The notes: a model not told the origin generated them from the sequence alone. A DNA stretch of 29,950 bases from Streptomyces sp. NRRL F-6492 (GCF_001280125.1 NZ_LGEG01000270.1:1-29950), one strand, 5' to 3'; shown: positions 15,564 through 25,153, counted from the first letter of the stretch. Numbers and translations: made by a program.

Positions 15564-16985
15564 GTGAACGAGCAGACCCCGCCCACCCCGAGCCGCCGCG
15601 AGGTCCTCAGGACCACGGCGGGCGCCGCCGGGGCGGCGGGCCTCGGCCTCGCCGCCGGGACCGGGACCGCCCGGGCCGACCCCGGGCCCGCTCCGGACGC
15701 CGGCCCCGGGCCCGACGCCCCGGCGGCGCCCGGACGCCGGAGCGCCACCATGGCCGGCGTCCCCTTCCCCGGCCGCTCCACGGTGCGGATCGGGCTGGTC
15801 GGCCTCGGCAACCGCGGCGGCGCCATGATCGGCCTCTTCCTGTCCCTGCCCTGGGTGCGGGTGGTCGCCGTCTGCGATCCGGTGCGGGAGAAGGCCGAGA
15901 AGGCCGCCGCGAAGGTCGTGGCCGCCGGACAGCCGGCCCCCGCCCTCCACACCAAGGGCGAGGAGGACTACGCGAACCTCTGCGCCCGCACCGACCTCGA
16001 CTTCGTGTACGTGGCGACCCCCTGGGACAGCCACTTCGCGATCGCCCGGACCGCGATGCTGAACGGCAAGCACGTCGGCGTGGAGTGTCCGGTCGCGATG
16101 CGGCTCGACGAGCTGTGGGAGCTGGTCGACCTCTCGGAGCGGACCCGCCGGCACTGCATGCAGCTGGAGAACTGCTGCTACGGCCGGACCGAGATGCGGG
16201 TCCTGCGGATGGCGCACGCGGGCAAGTTCGGCACGCTCCTGCACGGGGCGGGGGCGTACCACCACGACCTGCGGGCCCTGATGTTCTCGCCGACGTACTA
16301 CGAGGGGCCCTGGCGCCGGCTGTGGCACACGCGGCTGCGCGGCGACCTCTACCCCAACCACGGCTTCGGGCCGGTCGCGAACTACATGGACGTCAACCGG
16401 GGCGACCGGGCGGTGAGCATCAGCAGCTTCGGCACCCCGGCGCTCGGGCTCGCCGAGTACCGGGAGGAGCACGTGCCGTCCGGCGACCCGAGCTGGAAGG
16501 AGACGTACGTCGGGAGCGACCGGACGGTCAGCCTGATCCGGACGGCCAAGGGGCGGCTGATCCGCCTGGAGCACGACGTCTCCACCCCGCATCCGTACAG
16601 CAGGGTCAACAGCCTCGGCGGCACGCGCGGGGTCTTCGAGGACTATCCGGCCCGGGTCTACATCGAGCCGGACCACCAGGACGACCAGTGGGGCGACTTC
16701 GCGGCCTACGCCGCCGAGTTCGACCACTGGCTCTGGAAGGAGCACGCCGACCCGCCGGGCGGGCACGGCGGCATGGACTACATCATGGTCTACCGCCTGA
16801 TGCAGTGCGTGCGGCTCGGACTGCCGCCGGACTTCGACGTGTACGACGCCGCCACCTGGACGGCGCCGGTGCCGCTCAGCGACGCCTCGATCAGGGCCGG
16901 CGGGGCGCCGCAGGAGATCCCGGACTTCACGCGCGGGGAGTGGCAGAAGAGCCGCCCGGGCGTGGACTCGGTGAAGCCGGCCTGA
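15564..16985 (+). CDS. Tat-exported Gfo/Idh/MocA protein, GH109-type
   Basis: The 473-aa protein starts at GTG with gggagg upstream. A twin-arginine signal ([11 protein letters not shown], Arg11-Arg12, then an Ala/Gly-rich hydrophobic stretch) sends it out folded, consistent with a bound cofactor. After a Pro/Ala linker the NAD-binding fold begins at about residue 75 with [23 protein letters not shown] and the C-terminal GHGGMDYIM (400-408) are characteristic of glycoside hydrolase family 109. GH109 enzymes hydrolyse alpha-N-acetylgalactosaminides by an NAD-dependent redox mechanism. The actual sugar substrate here is not known. It stands alone between two terminator-like hairpins, so it is probably monocistronic. 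Confidence 0.88.
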   Translation: MNEQTPPTPSRREVLRTTAGAAGAAGLGLAAGTGTARADPGPAPDAGPGPDAPAAPGRRSATMAGVPFPGRSTVRIGLVGLGNRGGAMIGLFLSLPWVRVVAVCDPVREKAEKAAAKVVAAGQPAPALHTKGEEDYANLCARTDLDFVYVATPWDSHFAIARTAMLNGKHVGVECPVAMRLDELWELVDLSERTRRHCMQLENCCYGRTEMRVLRMAHAGKFGTLLHGAGAYHHDLRALMFSPTYYEGPWRRLWHTRLRGDLYPNHGFGPVANYMDVNRGDRAVSISSFGTPALGLAEYREEHVPSGDPSWKETYVGSDRTVSLIRTAKGRLIRLEHDVSTPHPYSRVNSLGGTRGVFEDYPARVYIEPDHQDDQWGDFAAYAAEFDHWLWKEHADPPGGHGGMDYIMVYRLMQCVRLGLPPDFDVYDAATWTAPVPLSDASIRAGGAPQEIPDFTRGEWQKSRPGVDSVKPA

Positions 16986-16998
16986 GGACGGCTCCCGG

Positions 16999-17027
16999 GC
17001 CCGGCCCCCCGCGCGAGAGGGCCGGGC
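16999..17027 (+). terminator. GC hairpin after GH109-type gene
   Basis: gcccggccc (16999-17007) and gggccgggc (17019-17027) form a perfect 9-bp stem with an 11-base loop, 13 bp after the stop. There is no T-run. The remaining bases to 17163 show no gene. Confidence 0.6.
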
Positions 17028-17163
17028 ATGGCCGGATCTGTTCTCCCGTGGGGAAAATCGATTGCCGGTTCCCGGCGAAGAAGCGAACCTTGCACGGTTT
17101 CCGACGCCGTCGCACACCTCCGGCGCGCGTTCCCCCAGAAAGACCCGGAGACCCTGGGACGCC

Positions 17164-18966
17164 ATGCAGATTCGAGATCTTCCCCACGCCGACCCCGGGG
17201 TCCCCGACGTCCGTTCGGGCACGCGGTTCCTCGTCTGGCTCGGCCGCCGACAACTCGGCGGGCAGCTGAGGTCCCTGGCCTGGGGGCTGCTGCACTACGC
17301 GGGCATCGCCGGACTCCCGTTCGCCATCGGCCTGGCCGTGCAGGCGGTCGTGGACCGCGACGGCGGCCGGCTCGGGCTCGCCGGGGCGCTGCTCCTCGCC
17401 TTCGGGATCGCGATCACGGCGGGCGACGCGATGCTGCACCGCACCGCCGTCACCAACTGGATCACCGCCGCCGCCCGGGTGCAGCAGCTGCTCTCCCGCA
17501 AGACCGCCGAGCTGGGTTCCGTGCTGACCCGGCGGGTCGCGGCCGGCGAGGTCGTCGCCGTCTCCACCGGGGACGTCGAGAAGATCGGCTGGTTCGTCGA
17601 GGCCCTGTCGCGGTTCGCGGCGAGCGCCGTCGTCCTGGTGGCCGTCTGCGCGGGCCTGCTCGTCTACCAGCCCGCCCTGGGCGCGGTGGTGGCCGTGGGC
17701 GTGCCCGTCCTCGCCCTCGCCGTGCTGCCGCTGCTCCCCCGCGCGACCCGCCGGGCGGACGAGCAGCGCGAGAAGGCGGGCCGGGCCACGGAACTGGCCT
17801 CCGACACCGTCGCCGGGCTGCGCGTGCTGCGCGGCATCGGCGGCGAGGAGCTGTTCCTGAGCCGCTACCGCGCCGCCTCCCAGGAGGTGCGCGGGGCGGC
17901 CGTCCGCAGCGCCCGCATGTGGGCGCTGATCGCCGCGGTCCAGGTCGTGCTGCCCGGCCTGCTGCTCATCGCGGTCGTCGTGTACGGCGCCCGGCTCGCG
18001 CTCGACGGGCGGATCACGGTCGGCGAACTGGTCACCGTCTACGGCGCCGTGGCCCTCGCCCACCATCCGCTGCGCACCGTCGAGGAGATCGCGATGGCCT
18101 TCGCCTTCTCCCGGCCGTCCGCGAAGCGGGCCGCCCGGGTGCTGGCGCTCGCCCGTACGACGACCGGCACGGGGACCGGGGAGCCGCGGGCGTCCGGCGA
18201 CCTGTACGACCCGCTGACCGGGGTGCGCGCCCCGGCCGGCCTGTTCACCGCCGTCGTCTGCGGCGACCCGGACGCGGCCGGGCGGCTCGCGGACCGGCTC
18301 GGCGGCCACCCGGCCGAGCCCGGTCCGGACCACACCTCGGTGCTCCTGGGCGGGATCCCGCTGGACGAACTGCCGCTGGAGGCCGCCCGTACCGCCGTCC
18401 TCGTGCAGGACAAGGACCCGGTGCTGCTCTCCGGCACCCTGCGCGAACTGCTCGACGTGCCCGCGTCGGGCGCGGTGCGGGCCGGGGACGCGCTGGCCGC
18501 GGCCCGCTGCGAGGACGTCCTCGACGCGCTGGCCCAGGCGTCCGTGGACAGCGGGGGCGATCCGATGCGCACCCGGATCACCGAGCGGGGCCGGTCGCTC
18601 TCCGGCGGCCAGCGCCAGCGCCTCGCGCTCGCCCGGTCCCTGGTGGCCGCCCCGGAGGTGCTCGTCCTGGACGAGCCGACCTCGGCGGTCGACGCGCACA
18701 CCGAGGCGCGGGTGGCCGCCGGGATCGCCGGACTGCGCGAGGGCGCGACCACCGTCGTCCTGGCCTCCTCGCCGCTGCTCCTGGACCGCGCCGACCGGGT
18801 GGTCCTGGTCCACGGGGGCGAGGCGGTCGCCGTCGGCACCCACCGCGAGCTGCTCGCCCGGGAGCCCCGCTACCGCGCGGTCGTCACCCGCGAGACGGAC
18901 GAGGAGCTCGCCGGCGTCCCCGCTCCCGGGGGCGCGCTCGAAGCACTGGAAGGGGAATCGGCATGA
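17164..18966 (+). CDS. ABC exporter subunit 1, degenerate Walker A
   Basis: The 600-aa TMD-NBD half-transporter forms the first half of a heterodimer with the next gene. Six membrane helices span about 30-320. In the ATPase part the P-loop position reads VVCGDPDAAGRL (365-375): the GKS/T core, including the catalytic Lys, is lost. The switch histidine is also replaced (Ser536 in VVLASSPLL). The signature LSGGQRQRL (479-487) and Walker B VLDEPTSAVD (501-510) are intact. It therefore cannot bind ATP normally at its own P-loop but can complete the partner's site. Start chosen at the ATG with gggac/ggag upstream; an in-frame ATG at 17062 lacks support. The end overlaps the partner by 4 bp (ATGA). 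Confidence 0.9.
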   Translation: MQIRDLPHADPGVPDVRSGTRFLVWLGRRQLGGQLRSLAWGLLHYAGIAGLPFAIGLAVQAVVDRDGGRLGLAGALLLAFGIAITAGDAMLHRTAVTNWITAAARVQQLLSRKTAELGSVLTRRVAAGEVVAVSTGDVEKIGWFVEALSRFAASAVVLVAVCAGLLVYQPALGAVVAVGVPVLALAVLPLLPRATRRADEQREKAGRATELASDTVAGLRVLRGIGGEELFLSRYRAASQEVRGAAVRSARMWALIAAVQVVLPGLLLIAVVVYGARLALDGRITVGELVTVYGAVALAHHPLRTVEEIAMAFAFSRPSAKRAARVLALARTTTGTGTGEPRASGDLYDPLTGVRAPAGLFTAVVCGDPDAAGRLADRLGGHPAEPGPDHTSVLLGGIPLDELPLEAARTAVLVQDKDPVLLSGTLRELLDVPASGAVRAGDALAAARCEDVLDALAQASVDSGGDPMRTRITERGRSLSGGQRQRLALARSLVAAPEVLVLDEPTSAVDAHTEARVAAGIAGLREGATTVVLASSPLLLDRADRVVLVHGGEAVAVGTHRELLAREPRYRAVVTRETDEELAGVPAPGGALEALEGESA

Positions 18967-20744
18967 TCGGCCTGGCGCCGCCCGCGTACGACCCGGCGGC
19001 CCCGACGACGGCGACGACGCTGCCCGTCGCCGTGACCGCGACCGTCCGCGCCTACGTGCGCGACCTGCTCCGCCGTCACCGCCGGGCGTTCGCCCTGCTC
19101 GTCGGGGTGAACGCGGTCGCCGTGATCGCCTCGATGGCCGGCCCGTACCTGCTCGGCTCGGTGGTGGACGACCTGGCGGCCGGGGCGCGCGAGCTGCGTC
19201 TGGAGCGCACGGTCGCGCTGTTCGCGGGCGCGCTCCTGGTCCAGACCGTCTTCGTGCGGCTCGTGCGGCTGCGCGGGGCGGTGCTCGGCGAGGAGATGCT
19301 CGCGGACCTGCGCGAGGACTTCCTGGTGCGCGCGGTGGGCCTGCCGCCGGGCGTGCTCGAACGGGCCGGGACCGGCGACCTGCTCTCCCGGATCACCACG
19401 GACGTCGACCGGCTCGCCAACGCCATGCGCGAGGCCGTGCCCCAGCTGGCGATCGGCGTGGTGTGGGCGGGGCTGCTGCTCGGCGGCCTCGTGGTGACCG
19501 CCCCGCCGCTCGCGCTCGCCCCGCTCCTCGCGGCGCCGCTCCTCGTCGTGGGCTGCCGGTGGTACTTCCGGCGGGCGCCCTCGGCGTACCGCTCGGAGGC
19601 CGCGGGGTACGCGGCGGTGGCCGCTGCGCTGGCGGAGACCGTCGACGCGGGCCGCACGGTCGAGGCGCACCGCCTCGGCGCGCGCCGCGTCGCCCTGTCG
19701 GACCGGCGGGTCGGAAATTGGGTCGCGTGGGAGAGGTACACGCTCTTCCTGCGCTCGGTGCTCTTCCCCGTCGTCGACCTCACCCACGTGCTGGTGCTGT
19801 GCGTCGTGCTGCTGCTCGGCGGGACGTTCGTGCTGCGGGGCTGGATGGACGTGGGACAGCTGACCACGGGCGCGCTGCTCTCGCAGATGCTGGTGGAGCC
19901 GATCGGGATCGTGCTGCGCTGGTACGACGAGCTCCAGGTCGCGCAGGTGTCGCTCGCCCGGCTCGTGGGCGTCCGGGACATCGAGCCGGAGGCGGGCGAC
20001 GAGAAGGTGCGGCCCGAGGGCCGGACGGTCCGGGCGGACGAGGTCCGGTTCGGCTACCGGGAGGGCGTCGACGTGCTGCACGAGGTGTCCCTGAAGGTGG
20101 CACCGGGCACCCGGATCGCCCTGGTCGGCCCGTCCGGCGCGGGCAAGTCCACCCTCGGGCGGCTGCTCGCGGGCGTCTACGCGCCCCGGACCGGTTCGGT
20201 CACCCTGGGCGCGGCCGAGCTGGCGCGGATGCCCGCCGAGCGGGTCCGCGAGCACGTGGCCCTGGTCAACCAGGAGCACCACGTCTTCGTGGGCTCCCTC
20301 CGGGACAACCTGCGGCTCGCCAGGGCCGGGGCCGACGACGCCGAGCTGTGGGCGGCCCTCGCGGCGGTGGACGCGGAGGGCTGGGCCCGGGGCCTCGACG
20401 GGGGCCTGGACACCGAGGTCGGCTCGGGCGGCCGGGCGCTGACCCCGGCGCAGGCCCAGCAGATCGCCCTGGCCCGGCTCGTCCTGGCGGACCCGCACAC
20501 CCTGGTCCTGGACGAGGCGACCTCGCTGCTCGACCCGAGGGCGGCCCGCCGTCTGGAGCGGTCCCTGGGCCGGGTCCTCGACGGGCGCACGGTCGTGGCG
20601 ATCGCGCACCGGCTGCACACCGCGCACGACGCCGACCTGATCGCGGTGGTCGAGTCCGGCCGGATCAGCGAGCTGGGCAGCCACGAGGAGCTGGTCGCGG
20701 CGGACGGGGCGTACGCGGCGCTGTGGCGGTCCTGGCACGGGTGA
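18963..20744 (+). CDS. ABC exporter subunit 2, degenerate signature
   Basis: The 593-aa TMD-NBD half-transporter is the partner of the preceding gene. Its P-loop is canonical (VGPSGAGKST, Lys395), as are Walker B LVLDEATSLLD (514-524) and the switch His549 in AIAHRLHTAHDAD. The signature, however, reads LTPAQAQQ (493-500) instead of LSGGQ. Combined with subunit 1 this leaves one complete ATP site (this P-loop plus the partner's LSGGQ) and one dead site. It is translated through a 4-bp overlap, with gaagggg as ribosome site. Export is likely from the fold; the cargo is unknown. Confidence 0.92.
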   Translation: MIGLAPPAYDPAAPTTATTLPVAVTATVRAYVRDLLRRHRRAFALLVGVNAVAVIASMAGPYLLGSVVDDLAAGARELRLERTVALFAGALLVQTVFVRLVRLRGAVLGEEMLADLREDFLVRAVGLPPGVLERAGTGDLLSRITTDVDRLANAMREAVPQLAIGVVWAGLLLGGLVVTAPPLALAPLLAAPLLVVGCRWYFRRAPSAYRSEAAGYAAVAAALAETVDAGRTVEAHRLGARRVALSDRRVGNWVAWERYTLFLRSVLFPVVDLTHVLVLCVVLLLGGTFVLRGWMDVGQLTTGALLSQMLVEPIGIVLRWYDELQVAQVSLARLVGVRDIEPEAGDEKVRPEGRTVRADEVRFGYREGVDVLHEVSLKVAPGTRIALVGPSGAGKSTLGRLLAGVYAPRTGSVTLGAAELARMPAERVREHVALVNQEHHVFVGSLRDNLRLARAGADDAELWAALAAVDAEGWARGLDGGLDTEVGSGGRALTPAQAQQIALARLVLADPHTLVLDEATSLLDPRAARRLERSLGRVLDGRTVVAIAHRLHTAHDADLIAVVESGRISELGSHEELVAADGAYAALWRSWHG

Positions 20745-20766
20745 CCGGACCCGGGGGCTTCCGACG

Positions 20767-20808
20767 GCGCGAGGGCCCGCACCGGAGATCCGGTGCGGGC
20801 CCTCGCGC
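20767..20808. terminator. strong bidirectional terminator
   Basis: Bases 20767-20786 and 20789-20808 are perfect reverse complements (20 bp each side of ga), so a stem of about 19 bp with a tight loop can form. It lies between the convergent ABC exporter and the membrane hydrolase gene and can stop transcripts from both sides. Confidence 0.93.
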
Positions 20809-20820
20809 GTACGCCCCGGG

Positions 20821-21612
20821 CTACACCAGGCCGAGCGCGAAGACCGCGCCGATCCCGCCCAGGAGCATGAAGGCGGGGGTGAGGACCTTCAGCTCGACCC
20901 AGCTGCCGGCCCGGAACCGCATGAACCTGGGCGGGCCGACCGGGTACCAGAACTTGCGGCCGACGGGTATGGGCCAGAGGACCGGGCAGCCCGAGACCGT
21001 CAGGGCGTCGCCGATGTCGTGGACGAGGGCGCCGAGGACGATCGGCAGCCCGAGCCACAGGTACTCCTGGGCGGGGCCGGTGAAGAACCAGTTCGCGCCG
21101 TTGCCGGGGTCTTCGAGGATGTCCGCCATGATCCAGGCTCCGGCCGCGCCGAGCAACCAGACCAGGACGTCGCTGGAGGCGCGGGCGGCCTTCCACAGGA
21201 GGCCTTCCACGGCCAGGACGAGGTGGACGAAGAGGAGGGCGAGGACCGCCCACCGGCCGCCGCTGACCGCCGCCGCGGAGGCCCCGACGCCCATCAGTGC
21301 CGCCCAGAGCCAGGTGTGGGTGAGGGTCCGGTGTCCCCCGGTCCGCCGGGGGTCGGCCTTGGAGCGGGTGGCCGTGTAGACGGCGTACGACAGCTTGTCG
21401 ATGATCCCGCAGAGGATCTTGGAGAGGGGCCCGAAGGAGCGCGATATGGTCGCGGACTTGTGGTCGAGGTCGGGGGCGAGGGCGGCGCCCGCGCAGATGA
21501 GCGCGCCGACGACGAGCACCGGCCAGGGCATCGGGCGGTCGTAGGCCGCCGCGAGGGCCCCGACCCCCAGCCAGGCCGCCGCTCCGGACAGTGAGTGCGC
21601 CGGTCCCATCAT
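20821..21612 (-). CDS. YdjM-like membrane metal-dependent hydrolase
   Basis: The 263-aa integral membrane protein resembles the YdjM/DUF457 group. Candidate metal ligands are PDLDH (47-51), GHRTLTH (93-99, His94 and His99) and the later VHDIGDALTVSG with its H-x3-D pattern, the same set seen in family members. Several hydrophobic helices lie between them. No substrate is known for the family; homologues are often called LexA-regulated or phospholipase-like inner-membrane proteins. The first of two adjacent ATG codons was chosen; the second (21609) is equally possible and no close ribosome site separates them. A TAGGCT (complement of 21671-21676) is a possible -10. It is divergent from the helicase gene. 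Confidence 0.8.
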   Translation of the reverse strand: MMGPAHSLSGAAAWLGVGALAAAYDRPMPWPVLVVGALICAGAALAPDLDHKSATISRSFGPLSKILCGIIDKLSYAVYTATRSKADPRRTGGHRTLTHTWLWAALMGVGASAAAVSGGRWAVLALLFVHLVLAVEGLLWKAARASSDVLVWLLGAAGAWIMADILEDPGNGANWFFTGPAQEYLWLGLPIVLGALVHDIGDALTVSGCPVLWPIPVGRKFWYPVGPPRFMRFRAGSWVELKVLTPAFMLLGGIGAVFALGLV

Positions 21613-21743
21613 GGTTGGCCCGCCCCGTTTCTCCCCTGCCGGCGCTCGGTTGGCGCCCGGTCGACGGACGAGCCTACCGCTCGTGATCAACACCGGCGGT
21701 GGCCGGTTCCCTCCTCGGAACGGAATCCAGGCAAGATGGGGGC

Positions 21744-24257
21744 GTGACCCTTATCGACCAGCTGCCGCCGACCGCCGACCCCGACGCCCTCTTCGAGGCC
21801 TTCTCCTCCTGGGCCGAGGAGCGGGGCATCACGCTCTACCCGGCCCAGGAAGAGGCGCTGATCGAGGTCGTCTCCGGGGCGAACGTCATTCTGTCCACCC
21901 CCACCGGATCGGGAAAGTCGCTGGTCGCGGCGGGTGCGCACTTCACGGCGCTCGCGAACGACCAGGTGACCTTCTACACCGCGCCGATCAAGGCGCTGGT
22001 GTCGGAGAAGTTCTTCGACCTGTGCAAGCTCTTCGGCACCGAGAACGTCGGCATGCTGACCGGCGACGCCTCCGTGAACGCGGACGCCCCGGTGATCTGC
22101 TGCACGGCGGAGGTCCTCGCCTCGATCGCGCTGCGGGACGGCAAGTACGCCGACATCGGCCAGGTCGTCATGGACGAGTTCCACTTCTACGCCGAGCAGG
22201 ACCGCGGCTGGGCCTGGCAGATCCCGCTCCTCGAACTCCCGCAGGCGCAGTTCGTCCTGATGTCGGCGACGCTCGGCGACGTGTCGATGTTCGAGAAGGA
22301 CCTGACCCGGCGCACGGGCCGGCCGACCTCGGTGGTCCGCTCGGCGACCCGGCCGGTGCCGCTCTCGTACGAGTACGTGCTCACGCCGATCACGGAGACC
22401 CTGACGGAGCTCCTGGAGACCAAGCAGGCGCCGGTCTACATCGTGCACTTCACGCAGGCGCAGGCCGTCGAGCGCGCGCAGTCGCTGATGAGCATCAACA
22501 TGTGCACGCGCGAGGAGAAGGACAAGATCGCCGAGTTGATCGGCAGCTTCCGCTTCACCACCAAGTTCGGCCAGAACCTTTCGCGTTACGTGCGCCACGG
22601 CATCGGGGTGCACCACGCGGGCATGCTGCCGAAGTACCGGCGGCTCGTCGAGAAGCTGGCCCAGGCGGGCCTGCTCAAGGTGATCTGCGGGACGGACACC
22701 CTCGGCGTGGGGGTGAACGTGCCGATCCGCACGGTGCTCTTCACGGCCCTCACCAAGTACGACGGCAACCGGGTGCGCACCCTGCGCGCCCGCGAGTTCC
22801 ACCAGATCGCGGGCCGGGCCGGCCGGGCCGGCTTCGACACCGCCGGCTACGTGGTCGCCCAGGCCCCCGAGCACGTCATCGAGAACGAGAAGGCGCTCGC
22901 CAAGGCGGGCGACGACCCGAAGAAGCGCCGCAAGGTGGTCCGCAAGAAGGCCCCCGAGGGCTTCGTCGCCTGGAGCGACACCACCTTCGAGCGGCTCATC
23001 GACGCCGAGCCGGAGCCGCTGACCTCGCGCTTCAAGGTCACCAACATCATGCTCCTCTCGGTGATCGCCCGGCCGGGCAACGCCTTCGAGGCCATGCGGG
23101 GGCTCCTGGAGGACAACCACGAGCCGCGCAAGGCGCAGTTGCGGCACATCCGCCGGGCCATCGCGATCTACCGCTCGCTGCTCGACGGCGGCGTGGTGGA
23201 GCAGCTCGACGAGCCGGACGCCGAGGGCCGCACGATCCGTCTGACGGTCGACCTCCAGCAGGACTTCGCGCTCAACCAGCCGCTGTCGACGTTCGCGCTC
23301 GCCGCGTTCGACCTGCTCGACCCCGAATCCCCCTCGTACGCCCTGGACATGGTGTCCGTCGTGGAGTCGACGCTCGACGACCCGCGCCAGATCCTCGCCG
23401 CCATGCAGAACAAGGCGCGCGGCGAGGCCGTGGGGAGGATGAAGGCGGACGGCGTCGAGTACGAGGAGCGGATGGAGCGGCTCCAGGAGATCTCGTACCC
23501 GAAGCCGCTGGAGGAGCTGCTCTGGCACGCGTACAACGTCTACCGGACGTCGCACCCGTGGGTGGGCGACCACCCGGTGTCGCCGAAGTCGGTCGTCCGC
23601 GACATGTACGAACGGGCCCTTTCCTTCACCGAGTTCACCTCCTGGTACGAGCTGGCGCGGACCGAGGGCATCGTCCTGCGGTACCTGGCGAGCGCGTACA
23701 AGGCGCTGGACCACACCATCCCGGACGACCTGAAGACCGAGGACCTGGAGGACCTGATCGCCTGGCTGGGCGAGATGGTGCGCCAGGTGGACTCCTCGCT
23801 GCTCGACGAGTGGGAGCAGCTGGCGAACCCGGAGGTCCAGACGGCCGAGGAGGCCCAGGAGAAGGCCGACCAGGTCAAGCCGGTCACGGCGAACGCCCGC
23901 GCCTTCCGGGTCTTGGTGCGCAACGCCCTGTTCCGCCGGGTGGAGCTGGCCGCCCTGGACAACGTGGCCGCGCTGGGCGAGCTCGACGCCGAGTCCGGCT
24001 GGGACGCGGACGCGTGGGGCGAGGCGATGGACGCGTACTGGGACGAGTACGACGACCTCGGCACGGGCCCGGACGCGCGCGGCCCGAAGCTGCTCGCCAT
24101 CGAGGAGGACGCGGCGCACGGCCTGTGGCGCGTCCGGCAGACCTTCGCCGACCCCAACGGCGACCATGACTGGGGCATCAGCGCGGAGGTGGATCTCGCG
24201 GCCTCCGACGAGGAGGGCCGCGCGGTCGTCCGCGTGACGTCCGTCGGACAGCTGTAG
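21744..24257 (+). CDS. Ski2-like DEAD/DEAH-box helicase with DUF3516
   Basis: The 837-aa superfamily 2 helicase has Walker A TPTGSGKS (G55-S59 region), Walker B as DEFH (144-147), motif III SATLGD and motif VI HQIAGRAGRAGFD. This set is typical of the Ski2/HelY-like group thought to act on RNA. The second half matches the actinobacterial DUF3516 region, rich in charged helices, and ends in a region that contacts substrate in relatives. GTG 21744 was chosen because an extension upstream lacks a ribosome site. CAAGAT lies exactly six bases before it, so the message may be leaderless. It is followed at 10 bp by tesB with its own ribosome site, so the two form an operon. Confidence 0.9.
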   Translation: MTLIDQLPPTADPDALFEAFSSWAEERGITLYPAQEEALIEVVSGANVILSTPTGSGKSLVAAGAHFTALANDQVTFYTAPIKALVSEKFFDLCKLFGTENVGMLTGDASVNADAPVICCTAEVLASIALRDGKYADIGQVVMDEFHFYAEQDRGWAWQIPLLELPQAQFVLMSATLGDVSMFEKDLTRRTGRPTSVVRSATRPVPLSYEYVLTPITETLTELLETKQAPVYIVHFTQAQAVERAQSLMSINMCTREEKDKIAELIGSFRFTTKFGQNLSRYVRHGIGVHHAGMLPKYRRLVEKLAQAGLLKVICGTDTLGVGVNVPIRTVLFTALTKYDGNRVRTLRAREFHQIAGRAGRAGFDTAGYVVAQAPEHVIENEKALAKAGDDPKKRRKVVRKKAPEGFVAWSDTTFERLIDAEPEPLTSRFKVTNIMLLSVIARPGNAFEAMRGLLEDNHEPRKAQLRHIRRAIAIYRSLLDGGVVEQLDEPDAEGRTIRLTVDLQQDFALNQPLSTFALAAFDLLDPESPSYALDMVSVVESTLDDPRQILAAMQNKARGEAVGRMKADGVEYEERMERLQEISYPKPLEELLWHAYNVYRTSHPWVGDHPVSPKSVVRDMYERALSFTEFTSWYELARTEGIVLRYLASAYKALDHTIPDDLKTEDLEDLIAWLGEMVRQVDSSLLDEWEQLANPEVQTAEEAQEKADQVKPVTANARAFRVLVRNALFRRVELAALDNVAALGELDAESGWDADAWGEAMDAYWDEYDDLGTGPDARGPKLLAIEEDAAHGLWRVRQTFADPNGDHDWGISAEVDLAASDEEGRAVVRVTSVGQL

Positions 24258-24267
24258 AGGAGTTCCC

Positions 24268-25134
24268 GTGGTGACCAACCCCGCCGAGAGACTGGTCGAC
24301 CTGCTCGACCTGGAACGGATCGAGGTCGACATCTTCCGGGGCCGCAGCCCGCAGGAGTCGCTCCAGCGGGTCTTCGGCGGGCAGGTCGCCGGCCAGGCCC
24401 TGGTGGCGGCCGGCCGGACCGTGGAGGACGACCGGCCGGTGCACTCGCTGCACGCCTACTTCCTGCGGCCGGGCCGTCCCGGGGTGCCGATCGTGTACCA
24501 GGTGGAGCGGGTGCGCGACGGACGCTCGTTCACGACCCGCCGGGTCACGGCGGTGCAGGAGGGGCGGACGATCTTCAATCTGACGGCCTCCTTCCACCGG
24601 CCGGAGGAGGCGGGCTTCGAGCACCAGCTGCCGCCCCGGCACATGACGGACCCGGAGAGCCTGCCGAGGCTGGTGGACGAGATCCGCGACCACCTCGGGG
24701 AACTGCCGGAGGCCCTGGAGCGGATGGCCCGCCGACAGCCCTTCGACATCCGGTACGTGGACCGGCTGCGGTGGACGAAGGAGGAGGTCACGGACGCGGA
24801 CCCGCGCAGCGCGGTGTGGATGCGGGCCGTGGGGCCGCTGGGCGACGCCCCGCTGGTCCACACCTGCGCCCTGACGTACGCCTCGGACATGACCCTGCTC
24901 GACGCGGTCCGGATCCCGGTCGAACCTCTCTGGGGCCCGCGCGGTTTCGACATGGCGTCGCTCGACCACGCGATGTGGTTCCACCGGCCGTTCCGGGCGG
25001 ACGAGTGGTTCCTGTACGACCAGGAGTCCCCGATCGCCACGGGCGGCCGGGGACTCGCGCGGGGCCGGATCTACGACCGCGAGGGCCGGCTCCTCGTCTC
25101 CGTGGTCCAGGAGGGCCTGTTCCGCAAGCTGTGA
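24268..25134 (+). CDS. tesB: acyl-CoA thioesterase II
   Basis: The 288-aa double hot-dog thioesterase hydrolyses acyl-CoA to fatty acid and CoA in the cytoplasm. Early family motifs are QRVFGGQVAGQALVAAGRTV and HSLHAYFLRPG. The catalytic triad corresponds to Asp207 in YASDMTLLD, Ser231 (Thr in E. coli) in MASLDHAMWFHRPF, and Gln281 in VVQEGL. Length matches the E. coli enzyme. gaggag, overlapping the helicase stop, serves GTG 24268 or the adjacent GTG 24271. The stop codon lies in one arm of a hairpin shared with the convergent gene. Why it is paired with a helicase is not evident. Confidence 0.94.
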   Translation: MVTNPAERLVDLLDLERIEVDIFRGRSPQESLQRVFGGQVAGQALVAAGRTVEDDRPVHSLHAYFLRPGRPGVPIVYQVERVRDGRSFTTRRVTAVQEGRTIFNLTASFHRPEEAGFEHQLPPRHMTDPESLPRLVDEIRDHLGELPEALERMARRQPFDIRYVDRLRWTKEEVTDADPRSAVWMRAVGPLGDAPLVHTCALTYASDMTLLDAVRIPVEPLWGPRGFDMASLDHAMWFHRPFRADEWFLYDQESPIATGGRGLARGRIYDREGRLLVSVVQEGLFRKL

Positions 25135-25153
25135 CGGCCCCGGGGGCCGTCAC
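25131..25153. terminator. shared terminator containing both stop codons
   Basis: gtgacggccc (25131-25140) and gggccgtcac (25144-25153) form a perfect 10-bp stem with a cgg loop. The tesB TGA (25132-25134) is in the left arm and the RNA ligase TGA (complement of 25150-25152) is in the right arm, so one palindrome supplies both stops and a bidirectional terminator. Confidence 0.8.

Noticed and set aside
17062..17163. Upstream ATG extending ABC subunit 1 by 34 residues
   Set aside because: No ribosome site, the translation does not resemble an ABC N-terminus, and it begins close to the preceding hairpin.
13958..17269. 1103-codon plus-strand open frame across the dehydrogenase and GH109-type genes
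   Set aside because: It spans a clear terminator and two well-supported genes in other frames; its translation is low-complexity Arg/Gly/Pro.
18241..18300. Frameshift hiding a normal Walker A in ABC subunit 1
   Set aside because: The frame is continuous with normal ABC sequence on both sides, and no other frame gives GxxGxGKS here. The matching loss of the signature in subunit 2 supports a real degenerate site.
21687..24332. 881-codon minus-strand open frame opposite the helicase
   Set aside because: Antisense shadow of a gene with all SF2 helicase motifs; no recognisable motif of its own.
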